From Actinoplanes ianthinogenes (GTDB taxonomy: Bacteria; Actinomycetota; Actinomycetes; Mycobacteriales; Micromonosporaceae), in contig NZ_AP023356.1 of NCBI RefSeq assembly GCF_018324205.1, forward strand, positions 1,674,001 to 1,738,000: DNA of 64,000 nucleotides, written 5' to 3'. The translations under genes and the position numbers were made by a program. Under the pieces are notes generated by a model. The model had not been told where the DNA came from. It was given only the letters and a program-made list of their open reading frames with translations, and did no database searches. Of the stretch, positions 63,692-64,000 are shown one piece after another. Position 1 is the first letter of the stretch, and each line of letters starts with the position of its first letter.

Positions 63692-64000
63692 ATGACCACG
63701 CCGAGTGCCAGCATCGAGCTGATCGGGCTGGGGGACAGCGATCAGGTGGTGGGGGATCCCGCGGAGGACATCCGGGGGCGGAAGGTGCGGGATCGGGAGG
63801 GGCACGATCTCGGGCGGGTCGAGGATCTGCTGATCGATCCGGAGGAGCGGAAGGTTCGGTTCCTGCGGGTGGCGCACGGGGGGATTCTCGGGTTCGGGAC
63901 GAGCTCGTCGTTCGTGCCGGTGGAGGCGATCCGGGCGATCGACGACGAGATCGTGCACGTGGCCGAGCCGAAGCAGCTGGTGGCCGAGGCGCCGCGGTAC
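63692..64000 (+). CDS. PRC-barrel domain protein (partial, runs off the end)
   Basis: 103 codons seen, ATG 63692 with a GGAGG site. Residues ~26-85 form a PRC barrel: DIRGRKVRDREGHDLGRVED, LLIDPEERKVRFLRV, FVPVEAIRAID. Such domains occur in RNA-processing and stress proteins. No stop before the window end. Confidence 0.75.
   Translation, partial: MTTPSASIELIGLGDSDQVVGDPAEDIRGRKVRDREGHDLGRVEDLLIDPEERKVRFLRVAHGGILGFGTSSSFVPVEAIRAIDDEIVHVAEPKQLVAEAPRY

Overview
The window is high-GC actinobacterial DNA. GTG and TTG starts are common, and the gene families (SARP/AfsR-type regulator, DrrAB-like exporter, FHA protein with Ser/Thr kinase, Tat-exported phospholipase C, intradiol dioxygenase) together with the gene style point to Micromonosporaceae, most likely an Actinoplanes-like organism. 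That placement is inferred from gene content only. There is no rRNA operon, no integrase or transposase, and no CRISPR array.

Layout. 1-7023: one plus-strand polysaccharide operon with overlapping genes (flippase, polymerase/ligase, secreted protein, then a flavin monooxygenase sandwiched between two FemAB-like GNAT paralogues). 7057-10314: a very large helical-repeat protein. 10532-16842: secreted intradiol dioxygenase, glutathione-independent formaldehyde dehydrogenase, beta-propeller protein, CorA, a small membrane protein and an alpha-dioxygenase-like heme protein, followed by the relic of a DUF4143-type ATPase. 17250-20122: chemoreceptor and DMT-type membrane protein. 20262-26241: second polysaccharide locus (4,6-dehydratase, UDP-sugar dehydrogenase, initiating sugar transferase on minus; GT4 on plus; VanZ). 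26434-30943: response regulator, a minisatellite array, an MFS pump with a perfect palindrome at its start, and a CPBP protease. 30974-33038: an EF-G/TetM-like GTPase preceded by a previously unannotated 28-residue leader peptide.

33546-36015 is the most striking part: 22 tRNA genes packed head to tail on the minus strand, interrupted by one HNH endonuclease gene. Several tRNAs are structurally odd, a rho-independent terminator sits just in front of the first tRNA, and an inverted repeat lies near both ends. Next to it are an FHA/HEPN-like protein and a membrane Ser/Thr kinase (36475-39107).

39387-44800: MFS-TetR divergent pair with an operator, a GntR-desaturase-lysoplasmalogenase operon with a perfect GntR/FadR operator, and an unknown protein. 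45024-48269: LacI regulator and a GGDEF-EAL protein. 48340-51917: CitA/CitB-type two-component system divergent from a DctA dicarboxylate carrier. 52019-57641: DrrAB-like exporter convergent with a 1277-residue SARP regulator carrying 11-residue linker repeats. 57.8-58.8 kb: two minisatellite arrays, one related to the array at 27.9 kb. 58829-64000: TrmH-family methyltransferase, phospholipase C, membrane-anchored metallopeptidase, a zinc-ribbon-like small protein and a PRC-barrel protein cut by the window end. A dispersed ~25-30 bp motif (GCGTACGC, then roughly AAATCGGG, then a T-tract and usually GATC) occurs five times at gene borders.
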